From Eubacteriales bacterium (lineage in GTDB: Bacteria > Bacillota > Clostridia > Oscillospirales > Oscillospiraceae), in contig JAUNNH010000008.1 in NCBI GenBank assembly GCA_030531505.1, positions 1-64,000 on the forward strand: 64,000 bases of DNA, in the 5' to 3' direction. Under the pieces are notes generated by a model. It ran no database searches and was not told the origin of the DNA. It saw only the letters and a program-made list of their open reading frames with translations. Positions within the stretch are counted from its first letter, which is position 1; every line of letters begins with the position of its first letter. Both the position numbers and the translations under genes were made by a program. Shown here one piece after another: positions 8,462-17,753 of the stretch.

Positions 8462-9361
8462 ATGTCCTTTTCCTCTGACGCCAAAGCGGAGCTCTGCCAG
8501 CAGCGGCCCGACAAGAAGAGCCTCGCCCTGGCCGAGTGCTACGGAGTGCTGCTCTACGGCCACAGCTTCTCCGCGAGGGAGATCCGGCTCATCACCGCCA
8601 GCCCCGATTTCGCACTGCGCCTGCCCAAGCTCTTCAAGCGCGCCTTTTCTCTGAGCTTCGATCTCTGTCCCGAACCGGGGCAGAGCGGCAAGCAGCGCTT
8701 TCTGATCCGGGACCCGGACAAGCTGCGCGTGATCTTTGAGGCCTTCGGGGCGGATCCGGAGGCCACGCTCTCCCACCATATCAATTTCGGCGTGCTCGAG
8801 GACGAGGGCGCGCCGGAGGCTTTCGTGCGCGGCGCCTTCCTCGCGGGCGGCAGTGTGACCGATCCCGAAAAGCGCTTCCATCTGGAGCTCGCCACCGCCC
8901 ATCAGAGCGTGAGCCGCGAGATGCACACCGTGCTGCTCGACCTCGGCTTTTCGCCCAAAGAAGCCGGCCGTGGCGGCAGCGCCCTGCTGTATTTTAAAAA
9001 GGCCGACGCCATCGCGGATTTCTTCACCGCGCTCGGTGCGCCCGTGACCGCCATGGGTGTCATGACCGCGAAGGTCGACAAGGAGATGCGCAACACCGTC
9101 ACCCGGCAGATCAACTGCGACTCCGCCAACGCCGACAAGACCGTCGCCGCCGCGCAGGAGCAGCTCGACGCCATCCGCCGCTATGTGCGCGTCTATGGCC
9201 TCGACGCGCTGCCCGAGCCGCTGCGCGACACAGCCCTGCTGCGCATCGCCAATCCCGCCGCAAGCCTCGCCGACCTCGCCCAGCTCTCCGACCCGCCCGT
9301 CACCAAGAGCTGCCTGAGCCACCGGCTCAAGAAGATCGTGAGCATCGCCCCGAAGGAATAG
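8462..9361 (+). CDS. whiA: DNA-binding protein WhiA (sporulation/cell division regulator)
   Basis: A 299-aa WhiA protein with the N-terminal LAGLIDADG-like fold (FVRGAFLAGGSVTDPEKRFH near 122-141) and C-terminal helix-turn-helix (LADLAQLSDPPVTKSCLSHR near 270-290). In Actinobacteria WhiA controls sporulation septation; in Bacillus it influences cell division and chromosome segregation. It starts MSFSSDAKAELCQQ, the family N-terminus, at 8462 and is followed by dnaE nine bases later. Full length. Confidence 0.95.
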   Translation: MSFSSDAKAELCQQRPDKKSLALAECYGVLLYGHSFSAREIRLITASPDFALRLPKLFKRAFSLSFDLCPEPGQSGKQRFLIRDPDKLRVIFEAFGADPEATLSHHINFGVLEDEGAPEAFVRGAFLAGGSVTDPEKRFHLELATAHQSVSREMHTVLLDLGFSPKEAGRGGSALLYFKKADAIADFFTALGAPVTAMGVMTAKVDKEMRNTVTRQINCDSANADKTVAAAQEQLDAIRRYVRVYGLDALPEPLRDTALLRIANPAASLADLAQLSDPPVTKSCLSHRLKKIVSIAPKE

Positions 9362-9370
9362 GAGAAGACC

Positions 9371-12300
9371 ATGTCCTTTGTCCATCTCCATGTGCATACC
9401 GAGTACTCCCTGCTCGACGGCGCCTGCCGCATCGACCAGATCGCAAAGCGCGCCAAGGAGCTGGGGCAGACCGCGCTCGCCGTCACGGACCACGGCGTCA
9501 TGTACGGCGCCGTCGCTTTCTACAAGGCCTGTCTCGCCGAGGGGATCAAGCCGATCATCGGCTGCGAGGTCTATGTCGCACCGAAGAGCCGCTTCGACCG
9601 GCAGCCCGGCCCGGAGAACAAATACTCCCACCTGATACTCCTCTGCCGCAACGAGACCGGCTACCGCAACCTCTGCTTCCTCGTGAGTGCGGGCTTCACC
9701 GAGGGTTACTATCTCCGCCCCCGGATCGATTGGGAGCTGCTGCACGCGCACAGCGAGGGGCTGATCTGCCTCTCCGGCTGCCTCGCGGGCGAGATCCCGC
9801 AGGCCCTCGTGCACGGTGACTACGAGGCTGCGAAAGCCCGGGCACTGGATCTGCGCAGTGCCTTCGGAGAGGAGAACTTCTACCTGGAGATCCAGAAGCA
9901 CGGCATTCCGGAGGAGGACGAGGCCGCCAAAGGCCTGATCCGCCTGAGCCGGGACACCGGCATCCCCCTGGCGCTGACCAACGACGCGCACTACCTCGAG
10001 CGTGACGACGCGCGCTATCAGGACGTGCTGCTGTGCATCCAGACCGGCAAGACCCTCGAGGAGCCCAACCGCATGCGTTTTGAGACGCAGGAGTTCTATC
10101 TCAAGAGCGAGGAGGAGATGCGCGCGCTGTTCCCGGAACTCCCCGAGGCGGCGGACAACACCGTGAAGATCGCGGAGCGCTGCGCCTATGACTTCGAGTT
10201 CGGCCATTATCACCTGCCGCGCTTCAAGCTCCCCGCCGGAGAGACCGACAGCGCTGTCTATCTGCGCAAGCTCTGCGAGCAGGGCTTTGCCGAGCGCTTT
10301 GCCGGGAAGCCCGAGGTGCATGCGCAGCTCGAGTACGAGCTTGGCGTGATTGAAAAGATGGGCTTTGTGGACTATTTCCTCATCGTCCAGGATTTCATCA
10401 ACTTCGCCAAGCGCAGCGGCATCCCTGTCGGCCCCGGCCGCGGCAGCGCCGCTGGCAGTGTCGTCTCCTACTGCCTGCACATCACCGACGTCAATCCCAT
10501 CCAGTACTCGCTCTTCTTTGAGCGTTTCCTCAACCCCGAGCGCGTCTCCATGCCGGATATCGACGTGGACTTCTGCGTCAACCGCCGCGGTGAGGTCATC
10601 GACTACGTCAACCGTCTCTACGGCGCCGACCATGTGGCACAGATCGTCACCTTCGGCACCATGGCCTCCAAGGCCGCGGTGCGCGACGTCGGGCGCGTCA
10701 TGAACATCCCCTACGGCGAGTGCGACGCCGTGGCCAAGGCCATCCCGCTCGCCCAGGCAAAACCCCTGAGCATCGAGCAGGCAAAGCAGCTCTCCAAGCC
10801 CTTCCGGGAGCTCTATGAGAGCGACCCGAAGCTGCAGAACCTGATCGACACCGCGCAGGCGCTCGAGGGCATGCCGCGCCACGCTTCCACCCACGCCGCC
10901 GGCGTGGTCATCACGGAGAGACCCGTCTACGAATATGTCCCGCTCGCGAAAAACGACGAGAGCGTGGTCACGCAGTACACGATGACGACCCTTGAGGAGC
11001 TGGGGCTCCTGAAGATGGACTTTCTCGGCCTGCGGAACCTCACGGTCCTCGAGGACGCGGCTCGCCTCGTCCGGCGGCATACGCCCGGCTTCCGCATCGA
11101 GGACGCGCCGGAGGACGACAGCGAAACCTTCCGCATGCTCGCCGAGGGCAGGACCGTCGGCGTGTTCCAGCTTGAAAGCGCGGGCATGACGGGCGTGTGT
11201 ACCGGCATCAAGGCCAAGAGCATCGAGGACATCACCGCCATCATCGCCCTCTACCGCCCCGGCCCGATGGACTCGATCCCCCGCTTCATCGAGTGGTCGC
11301 AGCACCCGGAGAAGATCCGCTACAAGCATGAGAGCCTGCGTCCCATCCTGGACGTGACCTACGGCTGCATCGTCTACCAGGAGCAGGTCATTGAGATCTT
11401 CCGCTCGCTGGCGGGCTTCTCGCTCGGCCAGGCGGACAACATCCGCCGCGCCATGTCCAAGAAAAAGCACAAGGTCATCGACGCCGAGCGCGTGGCCTTC
11501 GTCCACGGCGACCCCTCGCGCGGCATCGTCGGCGCGGTGGCCAAGGGCATCCCGGAGGACGTGGCCAACAGCATCTACGACGAGATCCTGGACTTTGCCA
11601 GTTACGCCTTCAACAAGGCCCACGCCGTGAGCTATGCCGTCGTGGTCTACCGCACGGCCTACATGAAGCGGCACTACCCGCGCGAGTACATGGCCGCGCT
11701 GCTGACCTCCGTGCTCGAAAACAGCAGCAAAATCACCGAATACATCGCCGAGTGCCGCGACATGGGTATCCAACTCCTGCCGCCCGACGTGAACGAGTCG
11801 GACGCCGATTTCACCGTCGTGGGCGGGAACATCCGCTTCGGCCTCGTGGCCATCAAGGGCATCGGCTGGGGCGCGATCGAGCAGCTCGTGCACGAGCGCG
11901 CGGAGCATGGGTCCTTCACGGATTTCGAAGATTTCTGCCGGCGCATGTCCGGCAAGGATCTCAACCGCCGCGCCGTGGAGAATCTCATCAAGTCCGGCGC
12001 CTTCGACAGCATGGGCCACCCCCGCCGCGCGCTGCTGCTCATCGCCGGTCAGGTGATCGACAGCATCGCCCAGGCCAACCGCGACAACATCTCCGGCCAG
12101 CTCGATCTCTTCGGCGCACTGGACGAAGAGGCTGCTGCTCCCGTTGCGATCCCGATCCCGGCCATTCAGGAGTTCAACCGGCGTGAGATCATGACCATGG
12201 AGAAGGAGACCACCGGGCTCTATCTCTCCGGCCACCCCATGGACGAATACCGCGAACAGGCGCAGCGTCTCGGTGCCGTGTCCATCGGCGCGGTGATGAA

Positions 12301-12844
12301 CGACTTTGCGGCCGAGGACGGACCGCAGCGTTTCCATGACAACCAGTACATTACGCTCGCGGGCGTGGTCGAATCCTACAAGACGCGCGCCACCAAAAAC
12401 AACTCCCTCATGTGCTACATCCAGTTCGAGGATGCCAGCGGCTCCATGGAGCTGCTCGCCTTCCAGAAGGCGCTGGAGACCGGCGCCGGCTACCTCCAGC
12501 CCAACGCCGTCCTGCTCGTGCGCGGGCGCATCTCCGTCCGGGATGAGAAAGCCCCGCAGCTCATGGTGGAGAGCATCGAGCCGCTGTCCGAGCTCGGCGC
12601 CCGCACCCATCCCGAGCCGCCCCGCCCCGCCGGGGAGCAGAAGCTCTGGGTCAAACTCCCGAGCCGCTACGATCCCCTGCTCAAGCGGATCGAGCTCGTG
12701 CTCAAGATGTTCCCGGGCGAGCAGCAGATGGTGATCTGGTGCGAGCGCGAGAAGAAACGCATCGGCGCCCGCTGCCTGCTCCACGAAGGCCTGCTCCTCG
12801 AGCTGAAGGAGATGCTGGGCGAGGAAAACGTCGTCGTTAAATAG
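9371..12844 (+). CDS. dnaE: DNA polymerase III subunit alpha (DnaE type)
   Basis: A 1157-aa replicative polymerase subunit. The PHP domain opens HLHVHTEYSLLDGACRIDQI with AVTDHGVMYG; the palm carries the catalytic aspartates in MPDIDVDFCVNRRGEV near 395 and the GPGRGSAAGS block near 355; later come the tandem helix-hairpin-helix region and an OB fold (ITLAGVVESYKTRATKNN near 995). Length is usual for DnaE1. Start ATG at 9371 after a purine-rich site. PolC, the second Firmicute polymerase, is not in the window. It lies between whiA and pyk; pfkA, often between dnaE and pyk in Clostridia, is missing here. Confidence 0.98.
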   Translation: MSFVHLHVHTEYSLLDGACRIDQIAKRAKELGQTALAVTDHGVMYGAVAFYKACLAEGIKPIIGCEVYVAPKSRFDRQPGPENKYSHLILLCRNETGYRNLCFLVSAGFTEGYYLRPRIDWELLHAHSEGLICLSGCLAGEIPQALVHGDYEAAKARALDLRSAFGEENFYLEIQKHGIPEEDEAAKGLIRLSRDTGIPLALTNDAHYLERDDARYQDVLLCIQTGKTLEEPNRMRFETQEFYLKSEEEMRALFPELPEAADNTVKIAERCAYDFEFGHYHLPRFKLPAGETDSAVYLRKLCEQGFAERFAGKPEVHAQLEYELGVIEKMGFVDYFLIVQDFINFAKRSGIPVGPGRGSAAGSVVSYCLHITDVNPIQYSLFFERFLNPERVSMPDIDVDFCVNRRGEVIDYVNRLYGADHVAQIVTFGTMASKAAVRDVGRVMNIPYGECDAVAKAIPLAQAKPLSIEQAKQLSKPFRELYESDPKLQNLIDTAQALEGMPRHASTHAAGVVITERPVYEYVPLAKNDESVVTQYTMTTLEELGLLKMDFLGLRNLTVLEDAARLVRRHTPGFRIEDAPEDDSETFRMLAEGRTVGVFQLESAGMTGVCTGIKAKSIEDITAIIALYRPGPMDSIPRFIEWSQHPEKIRYKHESLRPILDVTYGCIVYQEQVIEIFRSLAGFSLGQADNIRRAMSKKKHKVIDAERVAFVHGDPSRGIVGAVAKGIPEDVANSIYDEILDFASYAFNKAHAVSYAVVVYRTAYMKRHYPREYMAALLTSVLENSSKITEYIAECRDMGIQLLPPDVNESDADFTVVGGNIRFGLVAIKGIGWGAIEQLVHERAEHGSFTDFEDFCRRMSGKDLNRRAVENLIKSGAFDSMGHPRRALLLIAGQVIDSIAQANRDNISGQLDLFGALDEEAAAPVAIPIPAIQEFNRREIMTMEKETTGLYLSGHPMDEYREQAQRLGAVSIGAVMNDFAAEDGPQRFHDNQYITLAGVVESYKTRATKNNSLMCYIQFEDASGSMELLAFQKALETGAGYLQPNAVLLVRGRISVRDEKAPQLMVESIEPLSELGARTHPEPPRPAGEQKLWVKLPSRYDPLLKRIELVLKMFPGEQQMVIWCEREKKRIGARCLLHEGLLLELKEMLGEENVVVK

Positions 12845-12877
12845 CCGAATATACAGGAAAGCGAAAGGAGCGAAGAC

Positions 12878-14293
12878 ATGAGAAAAACCAAGATCATCTG
12901 CACCATCGGTCCTTCCAGCGAATCCCCCGAGGTCTTCCGGGCCATGTGCCTGCAGGGCCTCAACGTGGCGCGCCTCAACTTCTCCCACGGCACGCACGAG
13001 GAGCACCAGAAAAAGATCGACATGATCAAGGCCGTGCGCGAGGAGCTGGATCTGCCCATCGCCATCATGCTCGACACCAAGGGTCCCGAGTACCGCATCA
13101 AGACCTTCCGCGACGGGAAAATCACCCTGCAGGACGGCGACCGCTTCAGCTTCACGACCCGCGAGCTGATCGGCGACGAGCACATCGTCTCGGTGAGCTA
13201 CGCCGGGCTGATCGATGACCTCTGCGTGGGAGACCGCATCCTCGTCAACAACGGCCTCGTCATTTTCGAGGTCGAGGAACTGGTCGGGGACGAGGCCCGC
13301 TGCCGCGTCGTGACCGGCGGTGTACTGAGCGACCGCAAAAGCATGAGCTTCCCCGGCAAGGTGCTGCACCAGGCCTTCCTCAGTGAGCAGGACAAAGCCG
13401 ATCTGCTCTTCGGCATCCGCAACGGCGTGGATTTCGTCGCCGCCTCCTTCGTCTCCTGCAAGCAGGACCTGCTCGATCTCAAGGGCTTCCTGCACGAAAA
13501 CGACGGGGACGGCATCGACGTGATCGCCAAGATCGAGAACCAGTCGGGCGTGGACAACATCGACGAGATCTGCTCGGCCTGCGAGGGCGTCATGGTCGCC
13601 CGCGGCGACCTCGGCGTGGAGGTCCCCTTCACGGAGCTGCCCGCCATCCAGAAATATCTCATCACCAAGTGCCGTCTGCTCGGCAAGCGCGTCATCACCG
13701 CGACCGAGATGCTCGAGAGCATGATCTCGAACCCGCGGCCCACCCGCGCCGAGATCAGCGACGTGGCCAACGCGGTCTACGACGGCACCAGCGCCATCAT
13801 GCTCTCCGGCGAGTCCGCCGCAGGCAAATACCCTGTGGACGCGCTGCGCGTCATGGGCGAGATCGCCGCGGAGACCGAGCGGCACATCGACTACAAAACC
13901 CGCTTCCAGACCGAGGCCTTCCATATCCACAACCGCGTCGACGCGATCTCCCATGCGGCCTGCACCATGGCCATCGACCTCAACGCCTCCGCCATCGTCG
14001 TCACCTCGCTCAGCGGCCTGACCGTGCGCATGGTCTCCCGCTTCCGCGCGCCGACCGACATCGTCGGCATGGCCACGAGCCGCGCCGCCTGGTACAAGCT
14101 CGCCCTCTCCTGGGGTGTGCTGCCGGTGCTGACCGAGCACTTCCCGAGTATGGAGGTGCTGAACTACTATGCTCTGCGTGCCGCGCGCGACGCGCTGAAG
14201 CTCCACGCGGGCGATACCGTGGTCATGACTGGCGGCGACACCAGCGGCGCCAGCGGCAACACGAACGTCATCCGCATCGAGACCGTGCCCTGA
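12878..14293 (+). CDS. pyk: Pyruvate kinase
   Basis: A 471-aa glycolytic enzyme converting phosphoenolpyruvate and ADP to pyruvate and ATP. Motifs: NFSHGTHEEH (near 34), MLDTKGPEYRIK, the active-site KIENQSGVDNIDEI near 215, MVARGDLGVEVPF, and TATEMLESMISNPRPTRAE near 270. It ends at the normal allosteric C domain and lacks the extra PEP-utiliser domain found in the roughly 580-aa Bacillus and Clostridium forms. AAAGGAG precedes the ATG. It is the last gene of the housekeeping run and stops in a strong terminator. Confidence 0.97.
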   Translation: MRKTKIICTIGPSSESPEVFRAMCLQGLNVARLNFSHGTHEEHQKKIDMIKAVREELDLPIAIMLDTKGPEYRIKTFRDGKITLQDGDRFSFTTRELIGDEHIVSVSYAGLIDDLCVGDRILVNNGLVIFEVEELVGDEARCRVVTGGVLSDRKSMSFPGKVLHQAFLSEQDKADLLFGIRNGVDFVAASFVSCKQDLLDLKGFLHENDGDGIDVIAKIENQSGVDNIDEICSACEGVMVARGDLGVEVPFTELPAIQKYLITKCRLLGKRVITATEMLESMISNPRPTRAEISDVANAVYDGTSAIMLSGESAAGKYPVDALRVMGEIAAETERHIDYKTRFQTEAFHIHNRVDAISHAACTMAIDLNASAIVVTSLSGLTVRMVSRFRAPTDIVGMATSRAAWYKLALSWGVLPVLTEHFPSMEVLNYYALRAARDALKLHAGDTVVMTGGDTSGASGNTNVIRIETVP

Positions 14294-14304
14294 CCGCTGT
14301 CCCT

Positions 14305-14351
14305 AAAAAAGCACCGCAGCCCCTCATGTAAAGGGGCCGCGGTGCTTTTTT
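14305..14351. terminator. Bidirectional terminator, pyk and MFS gene
   Basis: AAAAAAGCACCGC..CCCCT pairing with AGGGG..GCGGTGCTTTTTT, A-run and T-run on either side, between convergent genes; the MFS stop codon touches its right edge. Confidence 0.9.
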
Positions 14352-15517
14352 CAACTTTGTATCGGGGCCTGCCGGTCCGCCCGTGCGTTCATCCACACGA
14401 GCAGCAGGAGGAAGGCTCCCATATAGAAGGGATAAAGCCGGATGGTGACGGTGCCGGCGAGCAGGCCGAAGAGCGGCGGGACAAAGGTGCTGCCCACATA
14501 GGCGCTCGCCATCTGAATGCCGATGACCGCCTGGGAGTTTTCCGCCCCGAAGCGGAAGGGCGTGGCGTGGATGATGGAGGGATAGACCGGCGCGCAGCCA
14601 AGCCCGAAGAGCAGAAGGCCCGCGAGCGCCGGCAGCGGGGTCCGGAGCGGCAGCGCGATCAGCAGCACGCCGAGCCCCATCCCGGCTGCGCCGATGCGGA
14701 TCAGGCGCCCGTCGCCCAGCCGCTCGGCTGCAAAGCCGTTGAGGAAGCGCCCGAAGGTGATGCCCAGATAAAAGAGCGAGGCGAAGCCCGCGGCTGTCTG
14801 CGCCCCGACGCCCCGCGCCTCGACGAGATAGCTGCTGGCCCAGAGCCCGGCGGTAGTCTCAGCACCGCAATAGGCGAAGAAAGCGAGCAGGACAGCCGGC
14901 ACTCCGCGGATGCGCAGTGCGCCCCGAAGGCCGAGGAGAGGCCGCGCCTCCTCTTCCCCGTCGCTGCTCTGCACCGTGCGCCAGAGCGGCAGAGAGAGGA
15001 AGAGCAGCGCCGTCAGCACCACCTGGATCAGCGAGACGGCGCGGTAACCGAGCTCCCAGCGCCCGCTCAGGTGCAGCGCGGCGCTCATGATATAGGGGCT
15101 GATCGAGGCGCCCACACCCCAGAAGCAGTGCAGCCAGCTCATGTGGCGCGAGCGGTAATGGAGCGCGACATAGTTGTTGAGCGCGGCGTCCACCGCCCCG
15201 GCACCGAGCCCGTAGGGCAGCGCCCAGAGGCAGAGCACGGGCACATTCGGCGAGACGGAAAAGCCAAACAGCGCCGCTGCCGTCATGGCGACGCTCACCG
15301 CTGTCACACGCCCCGCGCCGAAGCGCCGGGTCAGCCGCTCGGACAGCAGACTCGAGAGGATGGTGCCCCCGGCGATGATCATGGAGATCAGCCCGGCGAG
15401 CGGAAGCGGCGCGCCAAACTGGAGTCGCATGACGGGCCAGGCCGATCCGAGCAGCGAGTCGGGCAGGCCGAGGCTGATAAAGGCCAGATAGATGATCGCA
15501 AGCAGCAGAGAATACAT
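14351..15517 (-). CDS. MFS transporter
   Basis: A 388-aa permease with about 12 hydrophobic helices: MYSLLLAIIYLAFISLGLPD opens helix 1 and RLTRRFGAGRVTAVSVAM is the loop 2-3 signature region. The loop after helix 5, ALHYRSRHMSWLHCFWGVGA, resembles the fucose-permease-like branch (LHxFFGxGA), so a sugar or similar small-molecule substrate is possible, but none can be named. The ATG at 15517 is chosen over the GTG two codons earlier because GAGGT lies six bases upstream of it. A TATAAT box (minus strand, 15554-15559) precedes it with a poor -35. Confidence 0.85.
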   Translation of the reverse strand: MYSLLLAIIYLAFISLGLPDSLLGSAWPVMRLQFGAPLPLAGLISMIIAGGTILSSLLSERLTRRFGAGRVTAVSVAMTAAALFGFSVSPNVPVLCLWALPYGLGAGAVDAALNNYVALHYRSRHMSWLHCFWGVGASISPYIMSAALHLSGRWELGYRAVSLIQVVLTALLFLSLPLWRTVQSSDGEEEARPLLGLRGALRIRGVPAVLLAFFAYCGAETTAGLWASSYLVEARGVGAQTAAGFASLFYLGITFGRFLNGFAAERLGDGRLIRIGAAGMGLGVLLIALPLRTPLPALAGLLLFGLGCAPVYPSIIHATPFRFGAENSQAVIGIQMASAYVGSTFVPPLFGLLAGTVTIRLYPFYMGAFLLLLVWMNARADRQAPIQS

Positions 15518-15592
15518 CGGCACACCTCAAATGAAACGGAGTGTAGTGGAACGATTATACCATCCCCGCCGGGAAAAGGCCACCCGCCGCGC

Positions 15593-15621
15593 TTTACTTT
15601 TGCGTGCGCGCATGATACACT
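15593..15621 (+). promoter_or_regulatory. Promoter for the DUF4298-LUD pair
   Basis: TTTACT (15593-15598), 17-bp spacer, TACACT (15616-15621). Confidence 0.5.
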
Positions 15622-15649
15622 TTTTAAAAAAGATCGGAGGTGGCCCGGT

Positions 15650-15964
15650 ATGGACGCGCTCGAGCGGATCCGCAGCATGGAAGAGATCCTGCAGGGGGCG
15701 AAGCCTGTCCTCGCGCGGCTGGATGAGGCGCTGGAGGACTATGCCGCGCTGACCGACGCGCTCGGCGCGCTGGAGTGCTATTACGGCAGCGAGGCCTGGC
15801 GGGCCGATCTTGCCCTGGACGAGGCCGGACTTCTTCCGCCGACGCTGCGGCGCGGCGTGCTGTCCGAGGACGAGGTCTACGATCTGCTGTGTGACGAACG
15901 GCGTATCCGGGAACAGATGCGCGGCTTATTGGACAACGACACGGAAACGGAGGAAAACACATGA
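15650..15964 (+). CDS. DUF4298 domain-containing protein
   Basis: A 104-aa acidic, helical protein without a signal peptide or membrane segment. The order of features (RIRSMEEIL, then ALTDALGALECYYGSEAW, then LLPPTLRRGVLSEDEVYDLL) matches the small DUF4298 family, whose role is unknown. Start ATG at 15650 with GGAGG nine bases upstream; the frame is open much further upstream only because of base composition. It overlaps the next gene by four bases (ATGA), so the two are translationally coupled. Confidence 0.8.
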   Translation: MDALERIRSMEEILQGAKPVLARLDEALEDYAALTDALGALECYYGSEAWRADLALDEAGLLPPTLRRGVLSEDEVYDLLCDERRIREQMRGLLDNDTETEENT

Positions 15965-16590
15965 ATCCCTGTATCGAAAAACGAAACGCCCTGCTCGCCC
16001 AGAAGGTCATCAAGGGCCTGCAATCCCGCAACATGTCCGGTTACTACGCGCCGGATAAGGAGGCCGCGCTCTCCCTCGCGCTCTCGCTGATCCCCGCCGG
16101 CAGCAGCGTGACGATGGGCGGCGGCATGAGCGTGCATGAGATCGGCCTCGTCGACGCGCTCAAGAGCGGGGACTACCGCTTCATCGACCGCGACGCCGTG
16201 GAGGACAAGCGCGCCGCGATGCTCGCCGCCTACGACGCGGACGTCTTTCTCGCCAGCTGCAACGCCATCACGGAGGACGGCGTGCTCGTCAACATCGACG
16301 GCAATTCCAACCGCGTCTCCGCCATCGCGCAGGGCCCCAAAAAGGTGGTCTTCATCGTCGGCATGAACAAGGTCTGTCCCGACCCGGACGCCGCGCTCAA
16401 GCGTGCGCGCAACGTCGCCGCGCCGACCAACGCCCAGCGCTTCGGGCTCTCCACGCCCTGCGCCAAAACCGGCTCCTGCATGGACTGCAAGTCGCCGGAC
16501 ACGATCTGCTGCCAGTTCCTGATCACCCGTTTCTCGCGCCACAAGGACCGCATCCATGTGATCCTCGTCAACGACAGCCTCGGCTTCTGA
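15961..16590 (+). CDS. LUD domain protein (lactate utilization, LutC/YkgG-like)
   Basis: A 209-aa LUD (DUF162) protein. Visible: GSSVTMGGGMSVHEIGL near 47, an acidic substrate-loop (FLASCNAITEDGVLVNIDG), and TGSCMDCKSPDTICCQFL near 170 with four cysteines. LUD proteins relate to LutBC lactate oxidation, but stand-alone single-domain versions like this one are common in Clostridia and have no established reaction. The Cys-rich segment could bind a metal. It is coupled to the DUF4298 gene. No lutA or lutB is nearby. Confidence 0.85.
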   Translation: MNPCIEKRNALLAQKVIKGLQSRNMSGYYAPDKEAALSLALSLIPAGSSVTMGGGMSVHEIGLVDALKSGDYRFIDRDAVEDKRAAMLAAYDADVFLASCNAITEDGVLVNIDGNSNRVSAIAQGPKKVVFIVGMNKVCPDPDAALKRARNVAAPTNAQRFGLSTPCAKTGSCMDCKSPDTICCQFLITRFSRHKDRIHVILVNDSLGF

Positions 16591-16606
16591 GTCGAAACAC
16601 TTATAC

Positions 16607-16635
16607 CGGCGCCCTCCCAAAAGGGGAGGGCGCCG
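16607..16635 (+). terminator. Hairpin terminator after LUD gene
   Basis: CGGCGCCCTCCC, AAAA loop, GGGAGGGCGCCG; the following T-run is weak. Confidence 0.7.
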
Positions 16636-16697
16636 CTGCGTTTCTCAGGTCTTTCTAAGCTTTCCCTGTTAGGATGCGCGTGAAAGGACGTGACCAA

Positions 16698-17741
16698 ATG
16701 AAACGCTTTCAAAGAATATATACCTTTGTCTTCGCGCTGGCGCTGATCGGCTTTTCGCTCTACGCGGTGCTGGACACCTTCACGATCAGCCGGGTCTACC
16801 GTGTCGTGGAGCCTGAGGCGGTCTCCGGGACCGACGCCAAAGCGCCGGAGACGGAAGTCTCTGTCGTCACGCAGCCGCTGGAGAGCTATCGGCCCCGCAC
16901 CAACCACCGCTCAGGCGGGGAAAAGGACCCTTCTCGCCCGGGGCACAGCTCGTCCTCCGAGCAGCAGGCGGAACCGTCCGAACCTGCCCCGGCGGAAGGG
17001 GATACGCCGGTCGAAACGGCCGCCGATCCCAGCCGCTATGAAGCCGAGGACATGACGATCGAGATACAGACGTACCGGCAGAATGACACCACGCTCTATG
17101 TGGCCGATATCCGGGTCTCCTCCCCCACGCAGCTGAAGACCGCCTTTGCCCGCAGCAGCTACGGCCGGAACGTCACGGCCGCGACCTCCGCCACGGCGGA
17201 GAGCGTCGGTGCCGTCCTCGCAGTGAACGGCGACAACTACGGCTCCCGTGAGCGCGGCTACGTGATCCGAAACGGAGTCCTCTACCGCGACACGGTGGCG
17301 AAGGACCAGGAGGACCTGGTCATCTGGGACGACGGCAGCTTCGAGATCATCCGCGAGGACGAGGTCAGCGCCGAGGAGCTTCTGAAGCGCGGCGCCGTGC
17401 AGGTCTTCTCCTTCGGTCCGGGCCTTGTCGAGAACGGAGAGATCATTGTTGACGCAAGCGATGAGGTTGACCGCGCCATGGCCAGCAACCCGCGCACCGC
17501 CATCGGCATCCTCGAAGAGGGGCATTACGTGCTGGTCGTGTCCGACGGGCGCAGCGGTGAGAGCGAGGGCCTGAGCCTCTACGAGCTCGCCTCCTTCCTG
17601 CAGCAGCTCGGCGTGCAGACCGCCTACAACCTCGACGGCGGCGGCTCCTCCACGCTCGTGTTCGGCGGCGAGGTCCTGAACGAGCCCAGCGGGCGCGGCG
17701 GGGCCGAGCGCGCCGTCACCGACATCGTCTATCTCGCCTGA
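16698..17741 (+). CDS. Phosphodiester glycosidase (NAGPA) family exported protein
   Basis: A 347-aa protein with an N-terminal signal anchor (residues about 8-30, FVFALALIGFSLYAVLD), a low-complexity Ser/Pro/Glu linker (about 45-110) and a C-terminal NAGPA/DUF2233 domain. The domain shows AVNGDNYGSRERGYVIRNG near 180, NPRTAIGILEEGHYVLVVSD and TAYNLDGGGSSTLVF near 310, the usual conserved blocks. The family cleaves GlcNAc phosphodiesters and is often tied to exopolysaccharide or wall-sugar metabolism; the substrate here is unknown. ATG at 16698 with AAAGGA upstream. Faces the cell surface. Followed 12 bases later by a small membrane protein gene. Confidence 0.85.
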   Translation: MKRFQRIYTFVFALALIGFSLYAVLDTFTISRVYRVVEPEAVSGTDAKAPETEVSVVTQPLESYRPRTNHRSGGEKDPSRPGHSSSSEQQAEPSEPAPAEGDTPVETAADPSRYEAEDMTIEIQTYRQNDTTLYVADIRVSSPTQLKTAFARSSYGRNVTAATSATAESVGAVLAVNGDNYGSRERGYVIRNGVLYRDTVAKDQEDLVIWDDGSFEIIREDEVSAEELLKRGAVQVFSFGPGLVENGEIIVDASDEVDRAMASNPRTAIGILEEGHYVLVVSDGRSGESEGLSLYELASFLQQLGVQTAYNLDGGGSSTLVFGGEVLNEPSGRGGAERAVTDIVYLA

Positions 17742-17753
17742 GGAGGGAACGCC

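Noticed and set aside
7541..14206. Very long open frame on the minus strand (over 2200 codons) antisense to murB-rapZ-whiA-dnaE-pyk
   Set aside because: It mirrors well-known genes on the plus strand; high G+C and the codon use of those genes keep the antisense frame free of stops. Its translation is low in complexity and shows no domain.
14342..15649. Plus-strand open frame ahead of the DUF4298 gene
   Set aside because: It is antisense to the MFS transporter; only the last 104 codons, with a ribosome binding site, match a protein family.
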